From: Bryobacterales bacterium | GTDB lineage: Bacteria; Acidobacteriota; Terriglobia; Bryobacterales; Bryobacteraceae | Direction of reading: 5' to 3' | Length of the DNA stretch: 64,000 nucleotides | NCBI GenBank assembly: GCA_020847975.1 | Contig: JADLBD010000169.1 | Span: 26,493 to 90,492 of the forward strand | Translations under genes and position numbers: made by a program | Shown here: positions 19,101-26,330 of the stretch, piece by piece | Layout of the letters: each line of letters starts with the position of its first letter | Position numbering within the stretch: position 1 is the stretch's first letter | Notes under the pieces: generated by a model | Told to the model about the DNA's origin: nothing | Databases searched by the model: none | Seen by the model: the letters and a program-made list of their open reading frames with translations, nothing else

Positions 19101-19322
19101 GTAGGTGCCGATAGGAACCAGAGTGAGAACATAGTTGCCGGATTCGTCAGACTTGGTCTGAAGAGTCCGGCCAGTTTCGAGGTTACGCAACGTGATAGTT
19201 GCCTGTGGGACTACCGCATTCGAAGAATCCTGCACGGTGCCATAGATGCCGGCGGTGACTTCTTGAGAGAAGGCAGCCCCACAAAGAAATAGAATCCCCA
19301 ACACAAGCCCTAGATATCTCAT
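16107..19322 (-). CDS. Oar-like TonB-dependent receptor with carboxypeptidase regulatory domain
   Basis: The start at 19322 is preferred because AAGGAG lies eight bases upstream and a signal peptide (MRYLGLVLGILFLCGAAFSQ) follows. A longer frame begins at 19451 but would bury that signal. The 1071-residue protein has a CarboxypepD_reg-like domain (about 24-105; GTVQDSSNAVVPQATITL, GNYVLTLVPIGTYEI), a plug domain with VNGIRPTHNAWLLDGGYN, and a long beta-barrel ending in a terminal aromatic residue (MVGMRLQF). This is the outer-membrane receptor type common in Acidobacteriota, presumably importing oligosaccharides or other large substrates. No SusD partner is present. The divergent region upstream carries two inverted repeats that may regulate it. 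Confidence 0.9.
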   Translation of the reverse strand: MRYLGLVLGILFLCGAAFSQEVTAGIYGTVQDSSNAVVPQATITLRNLETGRTLQTKSDESGNYVLTLVPIGTYEITVEANGFRTSRVSNVVLRVNDNRRFNVTLEVGAVSEQVTVAAEAVAVNTASGATSAVLEGKEMVKIPSKGRYVFPFALLMPGAISTTPQDRRANNTAVNGIRPTHNAWLLDGGYNIDTGGNWGAPLAPNVETVAEFRALRGNYSAEFGIGSGAQFNVITKSGTNDLHGSAYEFLRNDKLNARNYFSPARQAFRGNDFGFTVGGPVYIPKVYNGKNKTFFFVHIGFIKERRQELFLQKLPEIPYRTGDFSTLGKNIIDPLTGSPFPGNIIPSARFDKNASGYIKMYPALNYRDNNGNNWTQTQGHLDNTDERMFRGDHNFGDKHRLTGRYTRELRFADYRVSPGFEWLRRQDKTPADNIVVDFTSTFRPNLINDFNLVRSHNRIMQFPPDVSGATWGINIPKLFVTNEQTYPLSSLNLTKIPDKVPNISLVNYSSIAPSAPWSNYQTIYDIKDNLTWIKGAHTIKTGFDYAYEIKFEPTNTNVFGDFTFDGKVTGDAFADLILGRAAQYSETNTVAFNDNRRNALEAYIDDSWKVNRRFTLNLGLRFSYFPPAHEASDKYRVFRIANYDPSKAVTINTAGQITKNSGDLLNGIVNPANYWDFSKHNFAPRFSFAYDVFGDGKTAVRGGYGLFYSREILGAFILMSGNPPFAQLVDLFNTSLSNPGGGTTRNYDLPTTLGSIDTRQQTPNTQQWNLNIQRSLGSNMMLEIGYSGSRALHMMRTQDINQPLPSVAIANGSVSANYLRPYKGFGVLNHREQSYMSNYHGLQTQLSRSFANGLGFQISYTWSKAIDNADFTGGIYGFVPNTQDSRPERGRANFDANHNFVASYTYQLPWLKNNTGIAGQALGGWELAGITTFQSGLPINPQLGRDIAGVGSSSRQRPATTGSPFLGLSDRNVNTWFNPSVWAAPALGTFAPTGRNILSGPGINNWDMSLSKNFKLYKERTVLQVRAESYNTFNHTEFNGVGQTFFVPSSFGKVTSAKNERSFMVGMRLQF

Positions 19323-19390
19323 AGGGTCATCTCCTTGAACCAAAAAATACCTAGCTGGAGGAAGCAGTCCCAGATAGTAGGATGCTAATC

Positions 19391-19403
19391 GCAACCAGGT
19401 TGC
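19391..19403. promoter_or_regulatory. Inverted repeat GCAACC-A-GGTTGC
   Basis: A perfect 6-bp inverted repeat with a 1-base centre lies about 70 bases upstream of the TonB receptor start. It is too short and lacks a T-run for a terminator, so a protein-binding site is the likelier reading. Confidence 0.4.
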
Positions 19404-19460
19404 ATAGCGAGTGATTGGGAGTAGGATACCTTCATTCAGTAAGGAAAGCAATTGGGCCTT

Positions 19461-19482
19461 GAGATCGGCCTAGAGATCGGCC
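19461..19482. repeat. Direct repeat of GAGATCGGCC, 12-bp period
   Basis: Two exact 10-base copies (19461-19470 and 19473-19482) are separated by TA, between the divergent receptor and dienelactone hydrolase genes. Confidence 0.6.
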
Positions 19483-19495
19483 CTATCGCAAGTCC

Positions 19496-19513
19496 GGAAC
19501 AGATTCCTGTTCC
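19496..19513. promoter_or_regulatory. Inverted repeat GGAACAG-ATTC-CTGTTCC, operator candidate
   Basis: A perfect 7-bp inverted repeat with a 4-base centre lies in the divergent region, just upstream of a TACGAT element (19524-19529) that could be the -10 box of the dienelactone hydrolase gene. No T-run follows. Confidence 0.45.
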
Positions 19514-19587
19514 ACGATTCGGGATACGATGCTCCTATTTGAAATGGCGCGGCGAGGGGCTGCGCCCGTTCCATCAGAGGTGAAATC

Positions 19588-20499
19588 ATGGACAAGCACA
19601 ATGAAGCCGAAGAACTAGCCCATCTCTATGTCGATGGCGCATTCAATCGCCGGGAGATGATCCGCCGCGCGCGGAAGATTGCCGGTGGAGTCGCCGCGGT
19701 CAGCGTCGCCCTGAACGAAATGGGGGTTCCGCTGAAAGCGGCAGTTACCTGCGGCACGGACGTTCGCGTCCCGGCGGACGCGCCGGATATCGAAGGCGCC
19801 GACGTGCAGTTCGCCGGTGAGGCATCCCCGCTATTCGCCTACCTGGTGAAACCAAGACGGAATTCCGCAACTCCGCTGCCCGGCGTCCTGGTGATTCACG
19901 AGAACCGAGGACTCAATGAGCACATACGGGACGTCGCCCGCCGCGTGGCGCGCGGAGGGTATGTCGCACTGGCTATCGACCTGCTCTCGCGGCAGGGCGG
20001 CACGAGTCAGTTCCCTAATCCGACGGATGCCGGGGCCGCCTACGGGCGCACCACACCGGAGGGCCGGCCTGCCGACCTGCGGAGTTCCGTAGCCTACCTG
20101 CGCTCCCTGCCCGACGTCCTCGAGGACCGCATCGGAACGGTGGGCTTTTGCGCGGGCGGCGGCAATGCATGGCTGCTCGCTATTAGCGGCGAGCCGGTGG
20201 TTGCCATTGTCATTTATTACGGGACGCCAGTGCCATCCTCGGAATTTGTCCCGGATATCAACGCCAAGCTTCTATGCCACTATGCAGAACTCGACCGGAA
20301 CCTGTCCATCTCGGCCTCCGGCATCGTACCCGCACTTATCAACACACGCCGGACCTGCGGCTTCCACATCTGGGAAGGCGTAGGCCACGCATTCAACAAC
20401 GATACCGGCGCGGCCTTCGACCCGAACGTTGCCTGCCAGGCATGGGGACAGACGCTCGAATTCTTTGCCCGGCACTTGCAGCCGGACGTGCAAGGCTAG
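19588..20499 (+). CDS. Dienelactone hydrolase family protein
   Basis: This 303-residue alpha/beta hydrolase carries the dienelactone hydrolase triad: Cys188 in GFCAGG, Asp236 in AELDRN and His267 in GVGHAFNND, plus the family Glu105 after the HEN turn. The N-terminus (RREMIRRARKIAGGVAAVSVAL) looks like a modified signal or membrane-directing segment but lacks a clean twin-arginine motif. The enzyme would hydrolyse an ester or lactone; the true substrate is unknown. GAGGTGA about six bases before the ATG is a good ribosome site. Its stop shares the palindrome CTAG with the stop of the convergent gene, so the two genes overlap by three to four bases. Confidence 0.88.
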   Translation: MDKHNEAEELAHLYVDGAFNRREMIRRARKIAGGVAAVSVALNEMGVPLKAAVTCGTDVRVPADAPDIEGADVQFAGEASPLFAYLVKPRRNSATPLPGVLVIHENRGLNEHIRDVARRVARGGYVALAIDLLSRQGGTSQFPNPTDAGAAYGRTTPEGRPADLRSSVAYLRSLPDVLEDRIGTVGFCAGGGNAWLLAISGEPVVAIVIYYGTPVPSSEFVPDINAKLLCHYAELDRNLSISASGIVPALINTRRTCGFHIWEGVGHAFNNDTGAAFDPNVACQAWGQTLEFFARHLQPDVQG

Positions 20500-21068
20500 C
20501 GGCTGGCCCGTTCGTAGGTGAGGTGGGCCCGGCGATTCTTCTGCCAGCACTCCTCGGTGGATTCCTGGCAGAGAGGCTTGGTCTCGCCATAGCTGATGGT
20601 CTTCAGATGGTCAGCCGGCAATCCAATCTGCGCCAGGAAGTCTTTCGCCTTTTCCGCGCGCCTGTCGCCCAGCGCCAGATTGTACTCCGCCGATCCGCGT
20701 TCGTCGCAGTGGCCCTCCACCGTGAACATCAGGCTGGGATCCTTCTTGATTTCGTCCTGCAATACCGAGGCGTCCTTGGTGAGGGCGGATACGGCGTCCG
20801 GACGCAGATTGGCTTTGTCGAAGTCGAACATGGCGTCCCCGAGCGCGGCGTTCAAATTGGCGAGGGCGTTCCTGAGGGCGCGGTCACCGTCCTCGTTCGA
20901 ACGAGCAGGCGTGGAAGATATGGAATTGGAGCGGGAGGCTACGGCCGGGGTGGAGGGGGAGTGAGAAGCCGGCTGTGGGGGGACGGCTTTGGAAATCTGG
21001 TTGGGAACATGCTTTTTGGCGCACCCCGCGAGCGCCAGCAAAACAAATGCGATCTGGATTTTCCTCAT
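20496..21068 (-). CDS. OmpA/Pal-family peptidoglycan-associated lipoprotein (second copy)
   Basis: The start at 21068 places a lipoprotein signal (MRKIQIAFVLLALAGC) at the N-terminus, with lipobox LAGC. The mature protein has a Ser/Pro/Ala-rich linker and a C-terminal OmpA-like domain (about 85-190). That domain contains FDFDKANLRPDA, VEGHCDERGSAEYNLALGD and the final KNRRAHLTY, i.e. the diaminopimelate-binding Asp/Arg residues are present. It is closely related to the Pal encoded at 28526 but lacks the Ig-like insert and stands outside the tol cluster. It should tether the outer membrane to peptidoglycan. Upstream ATGs at 21104 and 21086 would spoil the lipobox signal. Confidence 0.87.
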   Translation of the reverse strand: MRKIQIAFVLLALAGCAKKHVPNQISKAVPPQPASHSPSTPAVASRSNSISSTPARSNEDGDRALRNALANLNAALGDAMFDFDKANLRPDAVSALTKDASVLQDEIKKDPSLMFTVEGHCDERGSAEYNLALGDRRAEKAKDFLAQIGLPADHLKTISYGETKPLCQESTEECWQKNRRAHLTYERASR

Positions 21069-21163
21069 AATACCAGTGAATCCCATACGCGCGGCTGTTC
21101 CCATAGGGCCCGGGGGTTATTTTCACCGGTCCCCACGAGCGAGGGTATGATGGGAAGTCCATC

Positions 21164-21922
21164 ATGAAACTAAAAGACAAAGTGGTGATCGTCACGGGCG
21201 GAGGCACCGGGATCGGGCGGGGGATCTCGGATTGCATGGCCCGGGAAGGGGCCCGCGTGGTGGTGAACTATGCCTCCTCTCGCGAAGCCTGCGAAGAGAC
21301 CGCGGCCGGAATTTGCGCGCGGGGTGGCGAGGCCATTGCCTTCCAGGCGAGCGTGCTGGCGGAGGCGGAGGTAAGGCGCATGTTCGAGGAAGTGGCAGCG
21401 CGGTGGGGGCGCATCGACGTGCTGGTGAACAACGCCGGCTGGAGCAAGCGCGTTCCCCATGCGAACCTCGACGAGTTGACCGAAGAAATCTGGGACCGCA
21501 CGCTGAACACGAATCTGCGGGGAGCTTTCTATTGCATGCGGTCCGTGGTTCCCTACCTCAGGAGACAGCCGGGATCCAGCATCATCAACATCGCGTCGAT
21601 CGCGCCCTATAGCGGGCAGGGAAGTTCCATCGTCTATGCGGCATCCAAGGCAGGGGTGATTTCGATGACCAAGTCCTTCGCCCGCGTGCTGGCGCCGGAC
21701 ATACGTGTCAACGCCATCTCTCCCGGCTTCGTCCGGACGCGCTTTGCGGGCTGGCCGAAGGAGGTTTTCGACGAAGCCGAAAAGACGACCCCGCTGAAGC
21801 GGATCGCCACGCCGGAGGAGATCGGGGCGGCCGCGGTATTTCTGGCGGCGGACGCCACCGCAATCACCGGGGAAACCATCAACGTCGATGTCGGGCAGAC
21901 GGCCATCGGCAGGACGGTGTAG
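21164..21922 (+). CDS. Short-chain dehydrogenase/reductase (FabG-like)
   Basis: This 252-residue classical SDR has TGGGTGIG (11-18) for the cofactor, NNAG (89-92), catalytic Ser145, Tyr158 and Lys162 (YAASK), and the structural Asn117. The residues after the second beta strand (NYASSRE) favour NADP(H), as in FabG-type reductases. The substrate is not evident. Its TAG stop overlaps the GTG start of the aminotransferase, so the two genes are coupled. A TATGAT -10 candidate (21146-21151) lies 12 bases before the ATG, leaving a very short leader. Confidence 0.93.
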   Translation: MKLKDKVVIVTGGGTGIGRGISDCMAREGARVVVNYASSREACEETAAGICARGGEAIAFQASVLAEAEVRRMFEEVAARWGRIDVLVNNAGWSKRVPHANLDELTEEIWDRTLNTNLRGAFYCMRSVVPYLRRQPGSSIINIASIAPYSGQGSSIVYAASKAGVISMTKSFARVLAPDIRVNAISPGFVRTRFAGWPKEVFDEAEKTTPLKRIATPEEIGAAAVFLAADATAITGETINVDVGQTAIGRTV

Positions 21923-23064
21923 TGTTCTCGCGCCGCATTCGCTGGTCGCTCGAACAGAATGAGTATTCGAAACTTCTGCACGCGAAGCGGGCCGGCGGGG
22001 CGGCGCTTCTCGACCTGACGGAGTCAAATCCGACGCAAGCCGGGATCGCGTACCCGGCGGCCATTCTCTCCGCCCTCGGAGACGTGCGCGGGCTGATTTA
22101 CGAACCGAACCCATGGGGACTGCCTCATGCGCGCGAGGCGGTAGCCGCCGTGGAGAAGGCGCCCGCCGAACGTGTGATGCTTACCGCAAGCACCAGCGAA
22201 TCTTACGGATACCTCTTCAAGCTGTTATGCAATCCGGGTGACCGTGTGCTGATCCCGCGGCCCTCCTATCCGCTGTTCGAGTTCCTTGCCCGTCTCGAGA
22301 ATGTCGAGGTGGTCCACTACTCGCTGCGATACCACCGGCAATGGGAGATCGATTTCGATTCTCTCCGGGAGCGCGTGACCCCGCGCACACGAGCTATTCT
22401 GCTGGTGAACCCGAACAATCCCACGGGCTCTTATATACGTCCGGCGGAAGTAGCACAACTGGGCCGCCTTTGCGCGCAACACAGCCTGGCTGTGGTGAGC
22501 GACGAGGTGTTTCATGAGTACCCGCTCGATAGCCCAGTGCATACGGATTGGGGACCGGCAGCGGAGGGCACGCTCGTGGTGCGCCTGAACGGACTGTCGA
22601 AAATGGCTGGATTGCCGCAGATGAAGGCCGGGTGGATGATATTGGATGGCCCGCCGAAGATTTGCCGGGAAGCGGGGGAGCGGCTCGAATTGATTGCCGA
22701 TACCTATCTTTCGGTCTCCACTCCCGTGCAGCACGCGCTTCCGGAACTCCTGCGGTTAGGGGACGGTGTGCGGCGGCAAATCCTCGAGCGCTTGCGCGGG
22801 AACCTGCACTGGCTGCGGAGCATGTGCGGCCCGCTTCCCGTCGAGGGGGGCTGGTACGCCATTCTCCAACTGCCGGAAGGTTTCGATGAGCATGCCTTCG
22901 TTTTGGACCTGCTGGATCAGGACGAAGTGCTCGTGCAGCCTGGCTATTTCTACGATTTTGAAGTGGAAGGGTTCCTGGTGCTCAGTCTGCTGGCAAAGCC
23001 TGAGGAGTTCCGCGAGGGCGTGGAGCGCCTGCTGCGGCGGATCAGCCGGATGCGCCCTGCCTGA
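21922..23064 (+). CDS. Class I/II pyridoxal-phosphate aminotransferase
   Basis: This 380-residue fold-type I enzyme starts at a GTG coupled to the SDR stop (TAGTG). It has NPNNPTGS (163-170), the pyridine-binding Asp194 in SDEV, and the Schiff-base Lys227 in LNGLSKMAG. The N-terminal LDLTESNPTQAGI block is seen in alanine/aspartate-type aminotransferases. The substrate is unassigned; amino-group transfer to a 2-oxo acid is expected. The C-terminal 23 bases overlap the 3' end of the convergent recN gene. Confidence 0.9.
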   Translation: MFSRRIRWSLEQNEYSKLLHAKRAGGAALLDLTESNPTQAGIAYPAAILSALGDVRGLIYEPNPWGLPHAREAVAAVEKAPAERVMLTASTSESYGYLFKLLCNPGDRVLIPRPSYPLFEFLARLENVEVVHYSLRYHRQWEIDFDSLRERVTPRTRAILLVNPNNPTGSYIRPAEVAQLGRLCAQHSLAVVSDEVFHEYPLDSPVHTDWGPAAEGTLVVRLNGLSKMAGLPQMKAGWMILDGPPKICREAGERLELIADTYLSVSTPVQHALPELLRLGDGVRRQILERLRGNLHWLRSMCGPLPVEGGWYAILQLPEGFDEHAFVLDLLDQDEVLVQPGYFYDFEVEGFLVLSLLAKPEEFREGVERLLRRISRMRPA

Positions 23065-24712
23065 TCAACTGCTCGGCGTGTTTCAGGGCTTCCGGGGTAA
23101 GCTGGCCGCTCAACATGCGGCTGATTTCGCGGGTGCGCGCCTCGCCTTCCAGTTCTTCGATGGCTGCTACGGTCCGGCCCCGGGATTCGCGCTTTTCCAC
23201 AGTGTAATGATGATCGGCGAACCCTGCGATCTGGGCGAGGTGGGTAACGCAGAGTACCTGGTTGGACGCGGCGATCTGCTTCAGGCGCCGCCCCACGGTT
23301 TCCGCGGCGCGGCCGCCGATGCCGGCGTCCACTTCGTCAAAGACCAGCGTACGCCGGGCTGAGGATGCTTTTCCGGACGAACTGATGCAGGCCTTCAACG
23401 CCAGCGCGACCCGCGACAGTTCTCCGCCGCTGGCGATGCGATCGAGAGCCCGCGGTTCCTCACCGAGATTCGGAGCGATCAGAAACTCGACGGTGTCGAG
23501 TCCATTGGCGGTCCACGGGCCTTCGGAGAAGGCGATGCGGAAACGGGTACGGTCCATGGCCAGCCCGGCCAGTTCCTGCTCGACGCGTTTCTCGAGCTTT
23601 GCGGCGGCCTCGCGGCGGGCTTCGGAAAGTTTCTGGGCCGCAGCCTTGTAGTCTTTGGCGGCCTGGTCCACGCGCGCCTTCAACTCCATGCGCCGCTCTT
23701 CGGCGCTCTCGGCCGAATCCAGCTTCTGCCGCGCAGTTTCATGGAACTCGAGAACCGCAGGCAAGGTCCCGCCGTACTTGCGCTTGAGCCTGGCAAGCGC
23801 TTCGAGGCGCGACTCGGTCTGGTCCAGCCGCGCCGGATCGGCTTCGAGCTTGCCCAGGTAGTCGCGCAAGGTGTAGGAGACGTCCTGGAGTAGGGCTTCC
23901 ACCGAGCCGAGGCTTTCTCCGAGGGGCGCGAGTTCGGCGTCGATACGGCTCAAATCGTCGATCCGTTTATGGGCCTGCCGCACTTGGACCAGGGCCGACG
24001 CCGGGGAGTCATACAAAGCCTCATAGGCGGCGGAGGCATTCTCTTGGAGGCGTGTGACGTTTTGCAGCAGCTTCCGTTCGTGTTCGAGAGACTCGTCTTC
24101 GCCCGCTTTCGGGGAGACTCCTTCGATTTCGCGTACCTGATAGCTCCAGAGATCGGCCAACCTCAGCCGCTCCTGCTCGGTGTGGTCAAGCGTGTCTAAT
24201 TCTTCGCGCGCTGCGCGCCAAGCCTCGAAAAGGCTGCTGACGGGCTCTCGCTGGGAGGGGGCGAATTCGTCAAGCATCTCCAGTTGTTCGGCGCGGTCGA
24301 ACAGCCGCTGCTGGTCGTGCTGGCCGTGAATATCGCCCAGCACCGGCGCCAGGTCGCGGAGCAGACCGGCGGTGACCGGGCGGCTGGCGGCGAAGGCGCG
24401 CGACTTGCCATTGGCGAGAATTTCGCGCTCGAGGAGGATCTCTCCCTCTTCGATGGGGACGCCAAGGCTTTCCAGCCTCGCCCGCGCGGCGGCGCCCTCA
24501 GGAAGTTCGAAGATGCCGGAAACGCGCGCCTTTTCGCATCCCGTGCGCACCATTTCCGCTGAAGCGCGCCCGCCGAACAGTAGCCCGAGCGCATCCACGA
24601 CAATCGACTTGCCGCTTCCGGTCTCTCCGCTCAGCACGTGGAAGCCGGAATGAAACCGTACCCGCAGCCGCTCAATGACCGCGAGATTCTCCACCATCAA
24701 CTCCACCAGCAT
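23042..24712 (-). CDS. recN: DNA repair protein RecN
   Basis: This 556-residue SMC-like ATPase has Walker A GETGSGKS (29-36), long central coiled-coil segments (about 155-360), and the C-terminal signature and Walker B (LVFDEVDAGIGGRAAE), followed by VTHLAQIAGFADHH. This is the full RecN layout and length. RecN acts at double-strand breaks and is usually SOS-induced. No LexA box is evident in the short upstream region. Its C-terminus overlaps the convergent aminotransferase gene. Confidence 0.96.
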   Translation of the reverse strand: MLVELMVENLAVIERLRVRFHSGFHVLSGETGSGKSIVVDALGLLFGGRASAEMVRTGCEKARVSGIFELPEGAAARARLESLGVPIEEGEILLEREILANGKSRAFAASRPVTAGLLRDLAPVLGDIHGQHDQQRLFDRAEQLEMLDEFAPSQREPVSSLFEAWRAAREELDTLDHTEQERLRLADLWSYQVREIEGVSPKAGEDESLEHERKLLQNVTRLQENASAAYEALYDSPASALVQVRQAHKRIDDLSRIDAELAPLGESLGSVEALLQDVSYTLRDYLGKLEADPARLDQTESRLEALARLKRKYGGTLPAVLEFHETARQKLDSAESAEERRMELKARVDQAAKDYKAAAQKLSEARREAAAKLEKRVEQELAGLAMDRTRFRIAFSEGPWTANGLDTVEFLIAPNLGEEPRALDRIASGGELSRVALALKACISSSGKASSARRTLVFDEVDAGIGGRAAETVGRRLKQIAASNQVLCVTHLAQIAGFADHHYTVEKRESRGRTVAAIEELEGEARTREISRMLSGQLTPEALKHAEQLIRQGASG

Positions 24713-24867
24713 TCGAAGGAATGATAGCGCACCGCTCCTGACAGAATCCTCAGGGGGAATCCGCCTGCCAGTCTGGAAGGCGATTTATGACCAGACGACA
24801 ACTCATCGGCGCCGGCGCAACGATAGCCGCATCCGCTGCAGCCGCGCCACTCCAGGAGGAACGCAAC

Positions 24868-25050
24868 ATGTTCGATGAACTGCTGAAAGCAAGCCTCGAA
24901 ACCAAGAAGGGGCTGAATTTCTTCATCAAGGGCAATACGATCGGAATCGTGGTGACAAGAATCGGCAACGGGATGGTGGAGGGACGAAACCAAAGCTACA
25001 GCCGCATCGTCATACGGCTGGATAGCGTGGACGCTGTGGCGATCGCCTGA
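24868..25050 (+). CDS. Small conserved-looking protein, possibly Sm-like fold
   Basis: The ATG at 24868 has a strong ribosome site, AGGAGG, eight bases upstream, giving a 60-residue protein. An in-frame ATG at 24787 would add 27 residues resembling a Tat-type leader (MTRRQLIGAGATIAAS), so the longer form cannot be ruled out. The sequence has a short N-terminal helix (FDELLKASLE) followed by alternating beta strands (NFFIKGNTIGIVVTRI, RIVIRLDSVDAVAIA). That resembles the order of an Sm/Hfq-like barrel, although I do not recognise the family. A good intrinsic terminator follows at 25077, marking it as a separate transcript. Confidence 0.65.
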   Translation: MFDELLKASLETKKGLNFFIKGNTIGIVVTRIGNGMVEGRNQSYSRIVIRLDSVDAVAIA

Positions 25051-25076
25051 GGTGTTGGCCTTTGCCGCTCAGTCAG

Positions 25077-25103
25077 AACAATATTCGCGAGTATTGTTTT
25101 TTT
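25077..25103 (+). terminator. Intrinsic terminator after the small ORF
   Basis: A 7-bp stem (AACAATA/TATTGTT) with an 8-base loop is followed directly by a run of seven T residues (25097-25103). It separates the small gene from tolQ. Confidence 0.85.
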
Positions 25104-25196
25104 CGGCTCTCTCCCGGCCGTAGTCTCCGCTATCATAGGTACTAGCCTGCGCGCGCCCCCCGAGCGCGATGGCCCCTGTGTTAGAAAGGAGTTCGT

Positions 25197-25880
25197 TTGA
25201 CCGTACTGCCGGTACCCGCGCTGCTCCAGATCCGCATGTTGGACTTCATCAACACGGACAAGCCCATCCCATTGGCGGTGCTTGTCCTGCTGGTGATCTT
25301 TTCCGTGCTGTCATGGACGGTGGTGTTCGCCAAGTGGAACATGCTCCGCAAGGCCCGTGTTTCGAACATCAGTTTCCTGCGGGCATTCCGCAAGGCTCCG
25401 GGAATGGAGGCGCTGGCTCTGGCCTCCGAGCAGTTCCGCGATGCGCCTCTGGCATCGGTTTACGGCTTTGGCTATGAAGAGGTGGACCGCCAGGTGAAGT
25501 CGCTCGGGAAGCTGCGCAACAAGACCGCCATTGAGCGCATGTTGCAACTCGGCATCAGCCAGGAGACCTCGCGCCTGGAGAGCCGCATGAACTGGCTGGC
25601 CACCACGGCCACCGTCTGCCCGTTCATCGGCCTGTTCGGAACCGTGTGGGGCATTATTGAGGCGTTCAATGCGCTGAGTTTCTCCGGCGCCGCCAGCCTG
25701 CGGGCGGTGGGCCCCGGCATCGCGGACGCGCTGGTGGCCACGGCCTTGGGTCTCGGCGCGGCCATTCCAGCCGCCATCTTCTACAATCACTTCGGGCATG
25801 TCGTGAAAGACATAGCGGTGCGGATGGATGAATTCGCTCTGGAGTTCATGAACCTCACGGAGCGAACCTATGAGGAGTAG
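25197..25880 (+). CDS. tolQ: TolQ proton-channel subunit of the Tol-Pal system
   Basis: The gene starts at TTG with AAAGGAG five bases upstream. The 227-residue protein has three membrane segments: one near residues 27-46 (LAVLVLLVIFSVLSWTVVF) and two in the C-terminal half. The second begins at LATTATVCPFIGLFGTVWG, the MotA/TolQ/ExbB signature, and the third is ALVATALGLGAAIPAAIF. TolQ works with TolR to convert the proton gradient into movement of TolA during cell-envelope constriction. It is first in a tight tolQ-R-A-B-pal cluster, which fixes the TolQ rather than ExbB reading. Confidence 0.95.
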   Translation: MTVLPVPALLQIRMLDFINTDKPIPLAVLVLLVIFSVLSWTVVFAKWNMLRKARVSNISFLRAFRKAPGMEALALASEQFRDAPLASVYGFGYEEVDRQVKSLGKLRNKTAIERMLQLGISQETSRLESRMNWLATTATVCPFIGLFGTVWGIIEAFNALSFSGAASLRAVGPGIADALVATALGLGAAIPAAIFYNHFGHVVKDIAVRMDEFALEFMNLTERTYEE

Positions 25881-25886
25881 CGCGCG

Positions 25887-26330
25887 ATGGCCTTTTCGGT
25901 AGGATCGGAAACGGGCGGACGCCGGCGGCGGGGCGGCATCGGCACAATGTCCGAGATTAACGTGGTGCCGCTGGTGGACGTAGTTTTGGTGCTGCTGATC
26001 ATCTTCATGCTGACGGCACAGGTGATGGAGTTCGGGCTCGAAATCGACGTGCCGAAGGTCAAGCAGCAGCAGCAAAGCGCACAGGAATTGCCGGTCATCT
26101 CGGTCACCAAGAAGGGTGAGGTCTATCTCAATGAAGCGCCGTTGAAACTGGTGGACCTGCGCGACGCTGTGCTCAAGAAGTTCGGCCCGTCCACCAAGGC
26201 CGTGTATGTCCGGGCGGACCGCAACCTCACCTGGGACGTACTGGCGCAAGTGGTCAGCGAGGTCAAGGCGGCCGGGTTCGATGCACGTCTGGTGACCAAG
26301 ACGGAGGATATCGCGGACAAAAGGCGATAA
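25887..26330 (+). CDS. tolR: TolR (ExbD-like) subunit
   Basis: This 147-residue protein has an N-terminal cytoplasmic tail, one membrane helix carrying the proton-accepting Asp in NVVPLVDVVLVLLIIFML, and a periplasmic domain with the ExbD/TolR pattern (EVYLNEAPLKLVDLRDAVL, VYVRADRNLTWDVLAQVV). It starts six bases after tolQ and its TAA stop abuts the TolA-like gene by one base. Confidence 0.95.
   Translation: MAFSVGSETGGRRRRGGIGTMSEINVVPLVDVVLVLLIIFMLTAQVMEFGLEIDVPKVKQQQQSAQELPVISVTKKGEVYLNEAPLKLVDLRDAVLKKFGPSTKAVYVRADRNLTWDVLAQVVSEVKAAGFDARLVTKTEDIADKRR

Noticed and set aside
23042..23064. 23-base overlap of the aminotransferase and recN as a sign of a wrong stop
   Set aside because: Both C-termini are family-consistent, so it is a simple convergent overlap.
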